Source of the DNA: a virus
Reading direction: 5' to 3' (one strand)
IMG/VR virus record: IMGVR_UViG_3300037091_000060
Location: 1-64,000 of that record
DNA length: 64,000 bases
Shown here: one piece after another, positions 23,428 through 33,182 of the stretch
How positions within the stretch are numbered: position 1 is the stretch's first letter
Layout: each line of letters begins with the position of its first letter
Position numbers and translations under genes: made by a program
Notes under the pieces: model-generated
What the model saw: the letters and a program-made list of their open reading frames with translations, nothing else
Database searches by the model: none
Told to the model about the DNA's origin: nothing

Positions 23428-23555
23428 GCGATAAACCTAACTGTCCGAACTCAGATATAGCCCAGAAGGTGCATCACAACTGTATTCAAAAGATTGTCAA
23501 TGGTCGCCCCGCGTGGGTCTGTCCACTGTGTTGGAAAATTGTATACATAAAGTGA
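23424..23555 (+). CDS. 43-residue zinc-finger-like protein
   Basis: A CPN...HHNC...CPLC arrangement could hold one zinc. Short, with ATGA overlap upstream. It separates the two copies of the duplicated zinc protein. Confidence 0.5.
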   Translation: MSDKPNCPNSDIAQKVHHNCIQKIVNGRPAWVCPLCWKIVYIK

Positions 23556-23562
23556 GGACAAA

Positions 23563-23718
23563 ATGAGATTACAAACAGACGACCGTTGCATGATTTGCGG
23601 ACAAGACGAACCGACAGAACTCTCAAATTGCACGTACTGCGGGCTGGGACTTTGTTTCGATTGTGTCGTCGACCACGAAGAGTATTGCGATGACAATGAC
23701 GCGGACGGTCGGTCATAA
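23563..23718 (+). CDS. 51-residue zinc protein, copy 2
   Basis: Same Cys pairs as 23254-23427 (CMICG, CTYCG, CFDC) but ending in DGRS instead of the polymerase-derived tail, so this may be the older form. GAGGACAAA precedes the ATG. Confidence 0.6.
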   Translation: MRLQTDDRCMICGQDEPTELSNCTYCGLGLCFDCVVDHEEYCDDNDADGRS

Positions 23719-23727
23719 AAATAATGC

Positions 23728-23756
23728 TTGACAAAGGTACTAGGACTATGGTACTG
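23728..23756 (+). promoter_or_regulatory. Sigma70-like promoter with two GGTAC words
   Basis: TTGACA (23728-23733), 17 or 18 bp spacer, GTACTG/TACTGT (23751-23757). GGTAC at 23736-23740 and 23750-23754 may be half-sites of the GTAC-binding regulator. Confidence 0.6.
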
Positions 23757-23773
23757 TTAATTATGGAGACACC

Positions 23774-25159
23774 ATGAGCAAAAAACAGCTAGTTATTCAG
23801 CACGATTTATCGAAGTTAGACGCACCCACGCTGGCGCAGTATCTGCGCGACGTCAGCGAGTTCATCGGGCTGGACCCAGACCTGAACGCACTCGACACCA
23901 TCTGGATGCAGAACGAGAACGGCCCCGGCCAGTCGCTGGTAGTGTACGCGCGCCGTGGCACCGCCGAGATTCTCCGCAACAAGCTAAACATCGTGGTCGA
24001 GTCCCTTACTCAGGTCACTGTCGGCGGTTCGATTATCTTCACAGCGACAGGTTCAGATGGCAATCGCAAAGAGATCGCAGTCGGTTCGAAGTACATCACA
24101 GGATTAACGGGCAAGGCACTGGACGACGCGATTATGACCGCGAGCACCCGCGCGCTGCGCCGCCTCACGATGCAGTTCACGACCCTCGGCCTGCTCGACG
24201 AGAGCGAGGTTAAGGCGACCGTGGGCGACGCCACGAACCCCGCCACTGGCGCAAAACTCGAAGGCGGCCCTATCGCCGCCGTCTTCCTCGTGCCGACCGG
24301 CCCCGCAAATAACGCGCCGGGTCGCGACGTCACGCTGCCGACACCAGATCAAGCCGAGTTTGTCTCTCCAATAGGCCGTAAGAAGGGATTCACGCCTGTA
24401 GAAACCACTAACGTCCCCGCGCTGCCAGCGGAGCCAGTAGTCATCACCGGAGTTATCGCGGTTGGCGGCGGCTCGACCGAAGCGGATTTAGGCAAGCCAA
24501 CGATGCAAGAAATGCGCGACGAGGCCACCGCCTTCCTCGCGGGGAAAGCAGCGGCAAAACCCGTCTGTGTCCTGAGTAACGGTCTTGATAAAGTGGATAA
24601 ACCGAAGCGCGCCCGCAAGCCAAGGAACAGCGTATCGCTGGAGACCGGCCCGGAAGCGGAGGTCTACTCCCCCGGCGCGATAACAGCGGTCGTCCAGGCC
24701 ATTATGACCGCAGACGCCGCGCCCGCCCCTGAGTTCCCCACGGGATTCCCAATTCATGAGGTTAAAGCAACCGCGTTTGTCGCGGCCTTGGTCCCCATAG
24801 TGTCCACCCCGGACCCGCTAGCGGTTCTGGCAACCCAGGCCGCTAATTGTGAGATACCGGCCCCCGTAGCGCCTCTCGCGCAGGTGATAGCTGACGCGTT
24901 CGTAGGGAAGCCGTCTGTAGAGCAGATGGCCGACTACCGCAAGAAGGTCTCGGTGTTCACGTCCCAGCTACCGTCAAGTGAGAATCTGGGCAGCGTCCAA
25001 AAGATGCGCGCCTTCATCACTAGGATGTCTGGCACCGCGCCACAGTTCATGACCGTCGACCAGTGGGAAGAAACGCTGGCGTGGTTCGAGTCTTTCGTAG
25101 GACGCAACCAGATCAAAGGCCTTGTCACCTACATCAACGACGCGCTGGGAGTCAAATAG
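23774..25159 (+). CDS. Putative RecT-like single-strand annealing protein
   Basis: The 461-residue protein has a conserved N-terminal region (about 20-150): [62 protein letters not shown] long Ala/Pro/Val-rich linker and a C-terminal helical domain (about 375-461) follow. The N-terminal pattern resembles phage recombination mediators that anneal single strands. A RecB-type nuclease nearby (28637) would make the usual exonuclease-annealase pair. This family call is moderate. Confidence 0.5.
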   Translation: MSKKQLVIQHDLSKLDAPTLAQYLRDVSEFIGLDPDLNALDTIWMQNENGPGQSLVVYARRGTAEILRNKLNIVVESLTQVTVGGSIIFTATGSDGNRKEIAVGSKYITGLTGKALDDAIMTASTRALRRLTMQFTTLGLLDESEVKATVGDATNPATGAKLEGGPIAAVFLVPTGPANNAPGRDVTLPTPDQAEFVSPIGRKKGFTPVETTNVPALPAEPVVITGVIAVGGGSTEADLGKPTMQEMRDEATAFLAGKAAAKPVCVLSNGLDKVDKPKRARKPRNSVSLETGPEAEVYSPGAITAVVQAIMTADAAPAPEFPTGFPIHEVKATAFVAALVPIVSTPDPLAVLATQAANCEIPAPVAPLAQVIADAFVGKPSVEQMADYRKKVSVFTSQLPSSENLGSVQKMRAFITRMSGTAPQFMTVDQWEETLAWFESFVGRNQIKGLVTYINDALGVK

Positions 25160-25587
25160 TGCGAAAAGTTCAATCGAACCTACGCTGTAATAGACTTTGT
25201 AAGTTTTGCGATAAGGTGTTCAAAGTTCTGCGGTCTCGTGTGAAGAAAGGAAAAGGAAAATATTGTTCTCAAAAGTGTTTTAAGCAAAGTGCCCGAAAGG
25301 GTTACACTAGAACAGACGGCTACCGCGTAACTTCGATTGATGGTACTCACTGGTTTGAGCATAGATATGTGATGATGCGCCACCTTGGCCGCGTTTTGAA
25401 ACGAACTGAGACAGTTCATCATAAAAACGGCGTTCGGCACGATAACCGAATCGAGAATTTAGAACTACGGTTAGGTCAACACGGTCCCGGTCAGAGCACC
25501 GAGGCATCAGTTCAAAACGCGGTTCAGCTTTTAGTTGAAGCAGGTTATTTAGTGATAAGACCGGGAGATGTAAAATACATTCAATGA
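25159..25587 (+). CDS. HNH_3-type homing endonuclease
   Basis: The 142-residue protein has a CKFC...CSQKC zinc knuckle (about 14-40). It then has [17 protein letters not shown] and [18 protein letters not shown] (about 88-105), the canonical HNH_3 core with an Asn-rich end. GTG start overlaps the previous stop (TAGTG), and its stop overlaps the helicase start. It belongs to a different HNH subfamily from the endonuclease VII-like genes. Confidence 0.8.
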   Translation: MRKVQSNLRCNRLCKFCDKVFKVLRSRVKKGKGKYCSQKCFKQSARKGYTRTDGYRVTSIDGTHWFEHRYVMMRHLGRVLKRTETVHHKNGVRHDNRIENLELRLGQHGPGQSTEASVQNAVQLLVEAGYLVIRPGDVKYIQ

Positions 25588-27218
25588 CCTTAACTCTCAA
25601 TTCGGAGCAACAGTTGGCGGTCGACGCAGTCGACGGAGATTTCGTTGTAATCAGCGGTCCCGGCTCAGGAAAGACGCGTGTCATGGTTGAACGATATTTG
25701 AAAATGAGAACCAGAGGCATTCCCGACCGAGACATACTGAATCTAACCTTTACGAGTGGGGCCGCTAAAGAGATGGTCGAGAGAGTCGGGTTACTTAATT
25801 CAGCAGACGTGTTTCGTACCTTTCATAGCTTCTGTTTAGATTTGCTCAAACGGGAAAGAGCGCACCTACCTTTCCCAACTTGTCCAGCCATCATCCCTGT
25901 GAGGGGAGAATCTTTTATGCTGATGAAAGATTTGCTCAAGGCCTACCCGCCTATAACTTCCTTCTTCGCACTACGCGATGCGATCTCGCACTGGAAGGCC
26001 GAGAACGTGGACCCGGAGCAGGCGATGGAAGAGGAGTTCGACTCCGGCATCAGATACTTCTACGCGATGGCGTACCGCGACTACGAGAGAAAATGCCGCG
26101 AGCAAGGCTGGCTGGATTTTGATTCGCTGATGAAAGAGACTGTCGCATTATTGGAGACCAACAATGCTGTCCGTGAACGAAGCAGGCGAAAGTACATCGC
26201 TGTCGACGAGTGTCAAGACACCGACACCACCCAGTTCCAACTCCTCAGACTCTTGTACAACGGAAATATTTTTGTCGTTGGTGATGAGAACCAGCTTATC
26301 TACGAATGGCGCAGTGCTCAATCAGGAAACTTATCGAATTTCTCGAAAAGTTACAACGGAGCAAGGACGCTGTATCTGGGTCAGAATTATCGCAGCACTC
26401 AGAGGCTGGTAGAGTTCTTCAAAAAGATTATCCCGGTCGACAACGGGCTGGCAAGTCACATGATCTCGATGCGGCCAGAGGGTGAGCCTGTTCGAATCAT
26501 CAACTACCTGCACGAGGATGAAGAGGCCAACGAGGTCTTGAATGACATCTTGGAGCGCAACGTGGCGGACGCGGCGGACAACTCGGCAATTCTGGCGCGC
26601 ACCAATCGTCAGCTACAACTGATTCAACGGCGCGCGATGAGCCGCAACATCAAGGCCGAAATTCTTGGTAAGAAAAACGTGTGGCAGGAGAACGAGGTCA
26701 AGCACCTGATCGAACTTACCAAAGAAAGTTTTAAGGATTCTCGTCCGGCAGCGGTCGTGATGAAGGACCTGATTCATAGTCACAACATGGTGTACCGTTA
26801 CACCAACACCAAGGGCAATCCTATGGATAAAGACCCTATCGAAAACATGAACGACATCGTTCGCATGGCGGGCCGCAAGAGCAAGGCGACGGGGCAGCCT
26901 CTCAGTGTGCTCGAATTTCTCGACTGGATGCGCAAGATCACACACATGCGCCGGACCAAGACCGAACCGATATTGACGCTCTCAACGGTGCACCAAGCGA
27001 AGGGCCGGGAGTGGAAGTACGTCTACGTGGTCGGATGCAACCAAGGCACGATGCCGCACATTAGTGGCGAGATAATGGAAGAGAGTCGTATATTCTTCGT
27101 GGCGTGTAGTCGCGCGGCGGATGAGTTGCAAATCAGCTACTCGAAAGTTCGCAGTCAATTCTTGAATGACTTCGTGCAAGACATTGAAACTTTTGGTGAA
27201 GACAATGGCGATGCCTAG
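25584..27218 (+). CDS. UvrD/PcrA-type superfamily 1 helicase
   Basis: The 544-residue protein contains all SF1A motifs: Q motif and Walker A GPGSGKTR (about 25-32), Walker B VDECQDT (about 206), [12 protein letters not shown] (about 228), LGQNYRS (about 260), [18 protein letters not shown] (about 470) and IFFVACSRA. It moves 3'-5' along single-stranded DNA in repair, recombination or replication. It is shorter than host UvrD, lacking much of domain 2B. It overlaps the HNH gene upstream. Confidence 0.85.
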   Translation: MTLTLNSEQQLAVDAVDGDFVVISGPGSGKTRVMVERYLKMRTRGIPDRDILNLTFTSGAAKEMVERVGLLNSADVFRTFHSFCLDLLKRERAHLPFPTCPAIIPVRGESFMLMKDLLKAYPPITSFFALRDAISHWKAENVDPEQAMEEEFDSGIRYFYAMAYRDYERKCREQGWLDFDSLMKETVALLETNNAVRERSRRKYIAVDECQDTDTTQFQLLRLLYNGNIFVVGDENQLIYEWRSAQSGNLSNFSKSYNGARTLYLGQNYRSTQRLVEFFKKIIPVDNGLASHMISMRPEGEPVRIINYLHEDEEANEVLNDILERNVADAADNSAILARTNRQLQLIQRRAMSRNIKAEILGKKNVWQENEVKHLIELTKESFKDSRPAAVVMKDLIHSHNMVYRYTNTKGNPMDKDPIENMNDIVRMAGRKSKATGQPLSVLEFLDWMRKITHMRRTKTEPILTLSTVHQAKGREWKYVYVVGCNQGTMPHISGEIMEESRIFFVACSRAADELQISYSKVRSQFLNDFVQDIETFGEDNGDA

Positions 27219-27276
27219 TAGCTCGTGGTCAGAACGATTTAGAAAAAATGGGATGAAGATTGAAAGGGAGTATCTA

Positions 27277-28176
27277 ATGAGACCTGAACCTAAAAAAGAA
27301 AAGAACTACACCCACTGGGCGAAACGAAAGGACCGCTTCTACCCGACGTTGGTGACTCACGACTTCATACCCAGCGCGGTATACGAGAGCCGGGAGGACT
27401 CAGAGGGCAACACGTACCTGCGCAAGATCGCGTTCCCGTCTGATGACCTGCTGCTGATTCCCGGGACGCCCGTGGACTACGTGCTCAACCAGATCGAAGA
27501 GTTCTGGGGTCGAGAGGAGTTCTTTAAAGAGTTAGGCCTCGTGTACAAGCGCGGCGTGTTGTTCTACGGCCCTGCTGGCTGCGGTAAGACTAGCATCATC
27601 CGCTTGCTATGCACTGAGATCATCAAGCGCGATGGACTCGTACTCTCCATCACCGACTTGGAGCATGACCAAGACATCCTGTTGAAGGTGCGCGAGGTGG
27701 AACCCGACCGCCCAATCATGTGCATCTTCGAAGACATCGAAAAGCTGACCGAGAATAAGGAAACCGAGAGCGACCTACTATCCTTCCTAGACGGCGAAAA
27801 ACAGATCGGCAACGTCATTAACGTGGCGACCACCAATAAGCCGGACATCTTAGAAGAGCGTTTGATAAAACGTCCGGGCCGATTTGACCTCGTGATCGGA
27901 CTCAACCCGCCAGTGGTAGAGGCACGCGCCACTTACCTAACCAAGCTGTTCAAAGATAAAACACCCGAAGAGATCGCACACTACGCAGCAGAGACAGACG
28001 GTCTCGGCATGGCCCACCTCCGCGAGTTGGCCGTCTCGATGTTGGCCTTCAATCACACCTTCGAGGCCACCGTGGCCCGCATGAAGGGCAATGTCAAGGA
28101 AGTCTTCCGCATGAGCAAGGTCGGGGAGAAGATGGGGAACGTCGGATTCACCATCGGCTTCAAAGGCCACAAATGA
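27277..28176 (+). CDS. AAA+ ATPase
   Basis: The 299-residue protein carries Walker A GPAGCGKTS (about 98-106), Walker B CIFEDIEK (about 149), sensor 1 TTNKPD (about 185) and arginine-finger region KRPGRFD (about 197), like FtsH/Bcs1-type AAA modules without a protease. It may remodel protein or replication complexes. AAAGGGAG six bases upstream supports ATG 27277; in-frame ATGs at 27205 and 27211 would add 22-24 residues. Confidence 0.8.
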   Translation: MRPEPKKEKNYTHWAKRKDRFYPTLVTHDFIPSAVYESREDSEGNTYLRKIAFPSDDLLLIPGTPVDYVLNQIEEFWGREEFFKELGLVYKRGVLFYGPAGCGKTSIIRLLCTEIIKRDGLVLSITDLEHDQDILLKVREVEPDRPIMCIFEDIEKLTENKETESDLLSFLDGEKQIGNVINVATTNKPDILEERLIKRPGRFDLVIGLNPPVVEARATYLTKLFKDKTPEEIAHYAAETDGLGMAHLRELAVSMLAFNHTFEATVARMKGNVKEVFRMSKVGEKMGNVGFTIGFKGHK

Positions 28177-28637
28177 AAAAGCAGTGTTCAAAATGTTTGC
28201 GCACCCGTAAACTGCGGTTTTTTAACAAGGACCCACGCTATAGGATGGGCGTGGCCGGGTGGTGCCGGAACTGCAAAAGCGAGTACGCACAAACGCCCAT
28301 CCGTAAAGAGTATCACAAAGAACGTTATCATCAAAAAATGCAGAATCCTGAATTCAGAGAGTCCGAGAGGCTTCGCAGCAGTAAAAAGTACCACGATAAT
28401 CCAAGAAAGCAAAAATCGGGCGCGTATAAACGCAAGTACGGCGTCAGTCTCGACAGATTTGAAAAAGCAAAACGCTGCGCCCTGTGTTCGGAGAAAAGAA
28501 AGTTGGTCCCAGACCACAATCACGAGACAGGGAAATATCGAGGACCGCTGTGTTACCGTTGTAATTTAGCAATTTCTCAAGCCGATAAGTACAGGGGTTG
28601 GCTCGTGAGAGTTCGTAAGTATTTGAGGAGGGGTTGA
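28173..28637 (+). CDS. Endonuclease VII-like HNH nuclease
   Basis: The 154-residue protein has an N-terminal zinc ribbon (CSKC..CRNC, residues 5-34) and a basic helix. The core is CALCSEKRKLVPDHNHETG and YRGPLCYRCN (about 98-129). The HNH Asp-His pair is intact. ATGA overlap with the AAA gene upstream; the next gene starts at once. Confidence 0.8.
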   Translation: MKKQCSKCLRTRKLRFFNKDPRYRMGVAGWCRNCKSEYAQTPIRKEYHKERYHQKMQNPEFRESERLRSSKKYHDNPRKQKSGAYKRKYGVSLDRFEKAKRCALCSEKRKLVPDHNHETGKYRGPLCYRCNLAISQADKYRGWLVRVRKYLRRG

Positions 28638-29854
28638 TGGCTTTTTTGTATGTGAATGTGAAGGGACAAGCGTGGCGAAAACACAGCTACAGCGCGGGCT
28701 CGACTTTCGATCATAGTCCTTATAAATACTATTTACAAAAAATAATGGGCTGGAAGGAAAAGAATCTGAAGGCGCGCTTCGAACTGGGCCGCGCGTTCGA
28801 GTCTGCGGTTCAGTATTTTCACGAGAACAGCGGAGACACCGCCGCCGCGATTAAGCATTTCCTCGCGCAGTGGGAGACGTGCCACACCACAACGGGACTG
28901 CAATATACGAAGGTCGAGAGGGACTGGGACACGTGCGCGCGCATCGGGACCGACTGGTTGAAGTTGTACGCTATCCGTCGGCCATCTTTGCCAATCCCGC
29001 TGGGTGGGCAGGTTGTGTTTCAACGTCAGTACGAGAAAGAAGTATTTCCGGGAGACCCAAACTATGGAGAAATTCTCGACATCGGTAAACTTGACATTGT
29101 GGCCTTTGTGGAACCGAACCATCCTCTATTACCCAAACTCAATTGGCTTCCAGAGTACGGAGCCTTTCGGCCTATCATTGTTGACATTAAGACAGCGGGC
29201 GCAGACTTCCCAGAACAATACGGCATCGCCGCCTTTGACCCCCAGTTGCGTCGCTACTCTTGGCTCTCTGGCATCCGAGATGTCGCGCTCTTGTGGTTTG
29301 TCAAGAAGGGATTAAAGATTCAGAAGGGCTACTCAGTAACCCTCTTGGAGGACGCCGGGTTCATGAAGGCCGGACAGGAGGCCGTGGTCGCGCAGTGCGA
29401 CGGCGAAGACATCTGGTTGCTCTCGAACGACTTCATGGTAGAAGAGATGGAGCGCGTTCAGGGCAAGAAGACAGATAAGAAGGGCGTAGTGAAGACGGAC
29501 CAGACCGACGTGGCAAAGGAACGCCGCGACGTCTGGTTGAAAGAGAACGGGACCAACGTCGACGAGGACATGATTACCAAGCAGCGTCTGCAATTCAACG
29601 CGGGCTTCGTGACCGTGGAGTCGGCGGACGACGCTGGCAAGATCGCGCAACGCCAGATCATCAACATCGTAAACTCGTGGCACTCCGGCAACTGGGAGAA
29701 CAAGTTTGGCGTGCGCTACCCGCACGACGACCGCTCGGACCCGTACTTCCGCGCCTTCGTGTTAAACGAGGTAGGCTTCAAGGACCAGAATTTCGAAAAA
29801 TCGGACGAGGACGTTGACCTTTTCGCCGACGAAGACACAGAGGGGCAGGAGTAA
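28637..29854 (+). CDS. RecB-like PD-(D/E)XK nuclease
   Basis: The 405-residue protein has a helical start (HSYSAGSTFDHSPYKYYLQK) and FELGRAFESAVQYF (about 49). The nuclease core DIGKLDIVAFV (about 146) leads to PIIVDIKTAG (about 178-187), matching the D...DxK of RecB/Cas4-type exonucleases. A Lys/Asp-rich insert and acidic tail (SDEDVDLFADEDTEG) follow. It likely resects double-stranded DNA ends for recombination. GAGGAGG is six bases before ATG 28637. Confidence 0.75.
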   Translation: MAFLYVNVKGQAWRKHSYSAGSTFDHSPYKYYLQKIMGWKEKNLKARFELGRAFESAVQYFHENSGDTAAAIKHFLAQWETCHTTTGLQYTKVERDWDTCARIGTDWLKLYAIRRPSLPIPLGGQVVFQRQYEKEVFPGDPNYGEILDIGKLDIVAFVEPNHPLLPKLNWLPEYGAFRPIIVDIKTAGADFPEQYGIAAFDPQLRRYSWLSGIRDVALLWFVKKGLKIQKGYSVTLLEDAGFMKAGQEAVVAQCDGEDIWLLSNDFMVEEMERVQGKKTDKKGVVKTDQTDVAKERRDVWLKENGTNVDEDMITKQRLQFNAGFVTVESADDAGKIAQRQIINIVNSWHSGNWENKFGVRYPHDDRSDPYFRAFVLNEVGFKDQNFEKSDEDVDLFADEDTEGQE

Positions 29855-29855
29855 C

Positions 29856-30023
29856 ATGAAGTACCACGAAGACACGAATTTGAGGTGTTTGGATTGTAGA
29901 AAAGTTTTTCTTCCAAATATGAACGGACTAAGCGATAGCGGGGTAAAAAGGCCGCAGTGTCCCAAATGTTTAGAAGAGATTGATTTAGAGGGTTGGACAA
30001 ACCAGTATTTAGAGGAGAACTGA
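29856..30023 (+). CDS. 55-residue zinc-ribbon protein
   Basis: CLDC (about residues 11-14) and CPKC (about 36-39) define a zinc ribbon; acidic C-terminus. CAGGAG precedes the ATG. The stop overlaps the next start as TGATG. Confidence 0.65.
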   Translation: MKYHEDTNLRCLDCRKVFLPNMNGLSDSGVKRPQCPKCLEEIDLEGWTNQYLEEN

Positions 30024-30616
30024 TGAGCACTACACTGAGTTGCGCGGTACCTGAATGCACCACCGTACTCGTGGTAGAGGAGGCGGTTTCTCCCGTCGCT
30101 AAGTACGTGTGCAGATATCACCTGAAGTCCGAACAGAAAAAGGCTCTGCATTTTCAAGAGTTCGCCTTCGACCCGAAATTGAATCCGGGCAACGAAGACA
30201 CCTTGCCAGAAGAATATGATAAGGATTGGGGCATGGGCGGCGAACAGATGCAGCCGGGGGAGAAGTGCAGACACAGCGTCTATGACCCGACCGAAGACCA
30301 GCGATATTGCAGCATCTGCAACCCAGTAAAGATCACGACGGTGGTCAGCGAAGTTAAGAAGACCAAGATCGGTAAAATCGGAATCTTAAAAAACCCAACC
30401 GATTTGGAAGATCAGGCTATTGGTTTGTTGCTCTTTTATCACACGCTGCCGGAAGCGTCTCAACCGCCGTGGTTCAAGGACAGAGACCTACACTTCAAGT
30501 CTTCGGCCAAAGCGGCGTTCACCCAGCGTCTGAGGGGCAACGAAAGTTATTTACGAGATCAGTTCGTGGAGGACACCGAATGGGCAAAATACACGACCAG
30601 CTACGAGGGATTGTAG
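30023..30616 (+). CDS. Zinc-binding protein, 197 residues
   Basis: The N-terminal CAVPEC..C..H cluster (about 7-35) and the middle CRHS...YCSIC (about 88-105) give two likely zinc sites. A helical C-terminal domain (FYHTLPEASQPPWFKDRDLH) follows. No family recognised. It lies just before a sigma-like gene, which it overlaps by 37 bases. Confidence 0.65.
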   Translation: MSTTLSCAVPECTTVLVVEEAVSPVAKYVCRYHLKSEQKKALHFQEFAFDPKLNPGNEDTLPEEYDKDWGMGGEQMQPGEKCRHSVYDPTEDQRYCSICNPVKITTVVSEVKKTKIGKIGILKNPTDLEDQAIGLLLFYHTLPEASQPPWFKDRDLHFKSSAKAAFTQRLRGNESYLRDQFVEDTEWAKYTTSYEGL

Positions 30617-31002
30617 ACGGCAACGACAGCTTTATGACTGGTTTCCAGATCGGGAAGCCTAAGCAGTATAGAAGGAAGGTACCTGTTTGGCTCAACAACA
30701 ATAAGCAGATTCAGGTGATTCTGTTATCAGCTTTCCCGAAGCTGGGTACCGACCAGAGACAGCGCACAATGGCCGCACGTTGGGCCAACGTGGTTCATTA
30801 TTATTTTCGGCTACGCTATACGGATGCCCAGACAGCGGAAGAGTTAGGCATCAAAGTGGAAACCGTAAAAAACGTGCTGAATAGGATTAGGCGAGCGGCT
30901 GGTGGACGCAAGGCCAACGGCTCGGGTGCCCGAGGGGGGAAGTACGGTCGCCCAAAGAAAGTGGTGACCCTAAATGACCTTACCATTGGAAGGGGTTTAT
31001 GA
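30580..31002 (+). CDS. Sigma region 4-like HTH protein
   Basis: The 140-residue protein has a helix-turn-helix, YTDAQTAEELGIKVETVKNV (about 89-108), followed by a basic Gly/Lys-rich tail. The pattern is that of sigma70 region 4 or phage transcription-regulator HTHs. There are no regions 2 or 3. GGAGGA six bases upstream of ATG 30580 fixes the start inside the previous gene. It could direct host polymerase to middle or late phage promoters, an inference. Confidence 0.6.
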   Translation: MGKIHDQLRGIVDGNDSFMTGFQIGKPKQYRRKVPVWLNNNKQIQVILLSAFPKLGTDQRQRTMAARWANVVHYYFRLRYTDAQTAEELGIKVETVKNVLNRIRRAAGGRKANGSGARGGKYGRPKKVVTLNDLTIGRGL

Positions 31003-31580
31003 AGATACTTGTACACCACTGCATCGCTCAAGAGGTGATCGTTTACGGGCTTATGGAGCCGTCACCCAGCATTAAGTGCCGTTGCAGAAAACGCATCTCG
31101 CTAAAACGAGCTACGGAGTTAGTGCGGGTTGGCGAAGCGAGTTGGATTACTGCGAGCCGCGTGCGCGGCGAACGAGCAACGGTCTGTAGGCTCTGCAAAG
31201 CCGATAACGCGGTCGCCAAGTGCGCTTTGTGCGGCGGCAAGGGCATGACTTTAGAGCCTTACGTGGAGGACACACCGGGCAGCGATATCTTGCTGGTTTC
31301 CAGAAATCCTCAAGACGCGAAAGAGAAGAAGTCCTTCTTTTTGAAAGCCAAAACCCCGAGAGCACCCACCATTGAAGAGGGCCACATCATGAGGGCATTA
31401 GACGACAAAGAGGCCAAAGAACGCGTTGAACAGTATGGTGAATCGATTGTGTGGAATTTGCAAGGACTCGGCGCGGAGGTCACCTATAAAGGAAAAGTTA
31501 TTATGGAAGGCCGACCTGAACCAAAGAACGACGCGAAGAAGGGCGTCGGCAGAGATTACGATTGGGGGCGTTGCATATAA
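30999..31580 (+). CDS. Zinc-finger protein, 193 residues
   Basis: Cys clusters CRCRK (about 27), CRLCKADNAVAKCALCGG (about 63-80) predict zinc sites, the second with a DnaJ-like CxxCxGxG flavour. The C-terminal region is charged. Not recognised. Starts on an ATGA overlap with the sigma-like gene. Confidence 0.65.
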   Translation: MKILVHHCIAQEVIVYGLMEPSPSIKCRCRKRISLKRATELVRVGEASWITASRVRGERATVCRLCKADNAVAKCALCGGKGMTLEPYVEDTPGSDILLVSRNPQDAKEKKSFFLKAKTPRAPTIEEGHIMRALDDKEAKERVEQYGESIVWNLQGLGAEVTYKGKVIMEGRPEPKNDAKKGVGRDYDWGRCI

Positions 31581-32200
31581 TGACTGACGATATCAAAGAC
31601 GTAACATTTCAACCGGACCCGTTCGTAACCACGCCGGAGTTACAAGCTGCAATTGACGCGGCCTTGGCTGCGGTTCTAACTCGCACGTACGCTGGCCGCA
31701 ATCCGCAACTCGGTAAGATGATTAACTGTCAAGTGTGCCGCTCCCGTCACCGCAAGAATGAAAGGCAGTGCGAGCAGGTCTTCACACACCGGGTAGATCA
31801 CGACAACTACGAGTTGCTACGAGAGAACGACAATGGTGAACTCGTACCGGACTACCGCACCTGCACGAAGGAAGGCGAGCGTCCCACGATGAAACAGCTT
31901 ATGGGCGCGGCGGCATTCAATAAGAAACGTTTCCACCCGCACCCATCGAAGATCAAGCTGCTGCTCATTAATTACACCCGCGAATATTTCGTAGCCCTTG
32001 GCTTTCCGTTGGAGAGAACCGAAAAGGAGATCGAGAAAAACTTTCCTACTAAAGAAGAGTTCGACAAAGAATTTCAAAAGAATTTGCAACGCTCTCGTGT
32101 CTTGGCCGCTCGTCAAATCCGCAAGGAACGTCGACTGCGCACCCGCGCAACGAACCGCCAAGCGGACAAGGCGCGACGCATCAACCGGGGGCTGTTGTGA
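31580..32200 (+). CDS. Hypothetical 206-residue protein
   Basis: Not recognised. A possible zinc cluster (CQVCRSRHRKNERQC, about 51-65) precedes THRVDHDNYELL. The last 50 residues form a very basic helix (RQIRKERRLRTRATNRQADK), suggesting nucleic-acid binding. It overlaps both neighbours. Confidence 0.65.
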   Translation: MTDDIKDVTFQPDPFVTTPELQAAIDAALAAVLTRTYAGRNPQLGKMINCQVCRSRHRKNERQCEQVFTHRVDHDNYELLRENDNGELVPDYRTCTKEGERPTMKQLMGAAAFNKKRFHPHPSKIKLLLINYTREYFVALGFPLERTEKEIEKNFPTKEEFDKEFQKNLQRSRVLAARQIRKERRLRTRATNRQADKARRINRGLL

Positions 32201-32412
32201 AATACATTAAGGTAGCAGAAACTGAAACGATGATCGCTCACCGGGCGAAGCCGAAGTGGTGGATTCCGATCTACAATTTCTTTTATCGAGTTCAAAGAAA
32301 AGTTCGCGGGCTGCCGCCCGGATACACTTGCCATTTAGTTATCTGGACACCGAAGAATTGGGACGGCTACATTAAGCGACACCACGTCGATAAGGTTGAC
32401 CCCGTTGCTTGA
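32197..32412 (+). CDS. Hypothetical 71-residue protein
   Basis: Not recognised. Trp-rich (KWWIPIYNFFYRVQRKVRG), possibly a membrane-surface helix. GTG start on a GTGA overlap; the C-terminus overlaps the glycosyltransferase start. Confidence 0.55.
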   Translation: MKYIKVAETETMIAHRAKPKWWIPIYNFFYRVQRKVRGLPPGYTCHLVIWTPKNWDGYIKRHHVDKVDPVA

Positions 32413-33172
32413 AAATATTACAATCCTAATCCCGACCTTCCACCGACGCGGCTACCTCCGCGACTGTTTGGATGGCATCGCCGTGAACCTACCCGAGTGC
32501 GCAATTCTGGTTGCTTCGGACGATGGTCTACTACCAGAGCGCGGGATGCTTCCGCAGGCCTGCGACAGAGATAGTTGGTTCACGCTGCCGTACGATAGCG
32601 GTCTGACTGTGAAGCGCAACATTCTTGCGCAAGGAACGCTGACGCGGTACGCGCTGATGGGTTCCGACGACTTCGACTTCTCCACATCGCAGGCGCGCGA
32701 GGGCATCATTAGGATGGCTCAACTATTCAAGGCTTCAGATTTAACTTTTATGGAGGTTGACGTCGCGTGTGGACGGGTCAACAACCGACCGTACGAGGGT
32801 CATCTTGAGTACGTTCCCGGCCAATACATTAAGGAGCACCGCATCGGGCCGCGACAAGCCTCAAGGGTAACCGGAGTCGACATCGCGGCAAACTATTTTC
32901 TCGCCCGCGCCGACTTCCTCCGAAAGTTTCCTTGGGACGAGACCATCCGGCCTATCGGTGGGGAGCACGCGGACTGGTTCCTCGACTTGAAGGCAGCTAA
33001 CAGAAAGGTCGTGTTCGTCCCCGGCGTGAACATCAACGAACTTCCGAAGGACCGCAGTAAAGAGCATCCCGACTACCGCACGTTCCGCAATCGATGCTGG
33101 GAAGGCCACGCGATCTTCATGAAAAAGCGTGGCATCAAGAAGTATTACGGATTCGATGAAGACGTACAATAG
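32396..33172 (+). CDS. GT-A family glycosyltransferase (GT2-like)
   Basis: The 258-residue protein starts with NITILIPTFHRRGYLRDCL, typical of GT2 enzymes. ILVASDDG (about 36) and YALMGSDDFDFS (about 84) would hold the metal and nucleotide-sugar, and GGEHADWFLDLKA (about 190) matches the acceptor/catalytic region. Start TTG 32396 or 32405, both weak. First gene of the glycosyltransferase cassette. Confidence 0.75.
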   Translation: MTPLLENITILIPTFHRRGYLRDCLDGIAVNLPECAILVASDDGLLPERGMLPQACDRDSWFTLPYDSGLTVKRNILAQGTLTRYALMGSDDFDFSTSQAREGIIRMAQLFKASDLTFMEVDVACGRVNNRPYEGHLEYVPGQYIKEHRIGPRQASRVTGVDIAANYFLARADFLRKFPWDETIRPIGGEHADWFLDLKAANRKVVFVPGVNINELPKDRSKEHPDYRTFRNRCWEGHAIFMKKRGIKKYYGFDEDVQ

Positions 33173-33182
33173 GAGAACTAAA

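Larger units (their letters stand above)
23254..23709. repeat. Direct duplication of a small gene
   Basis: Bases about 23254-23398 and 23563-23707 are near-identical copies of one small coding unit with a handful of substitutions. The segment 23219-23246 (polymerase end) is repeated at 23399-23427. The pattern points to recent tandem duplication. Confidence 0.8.
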
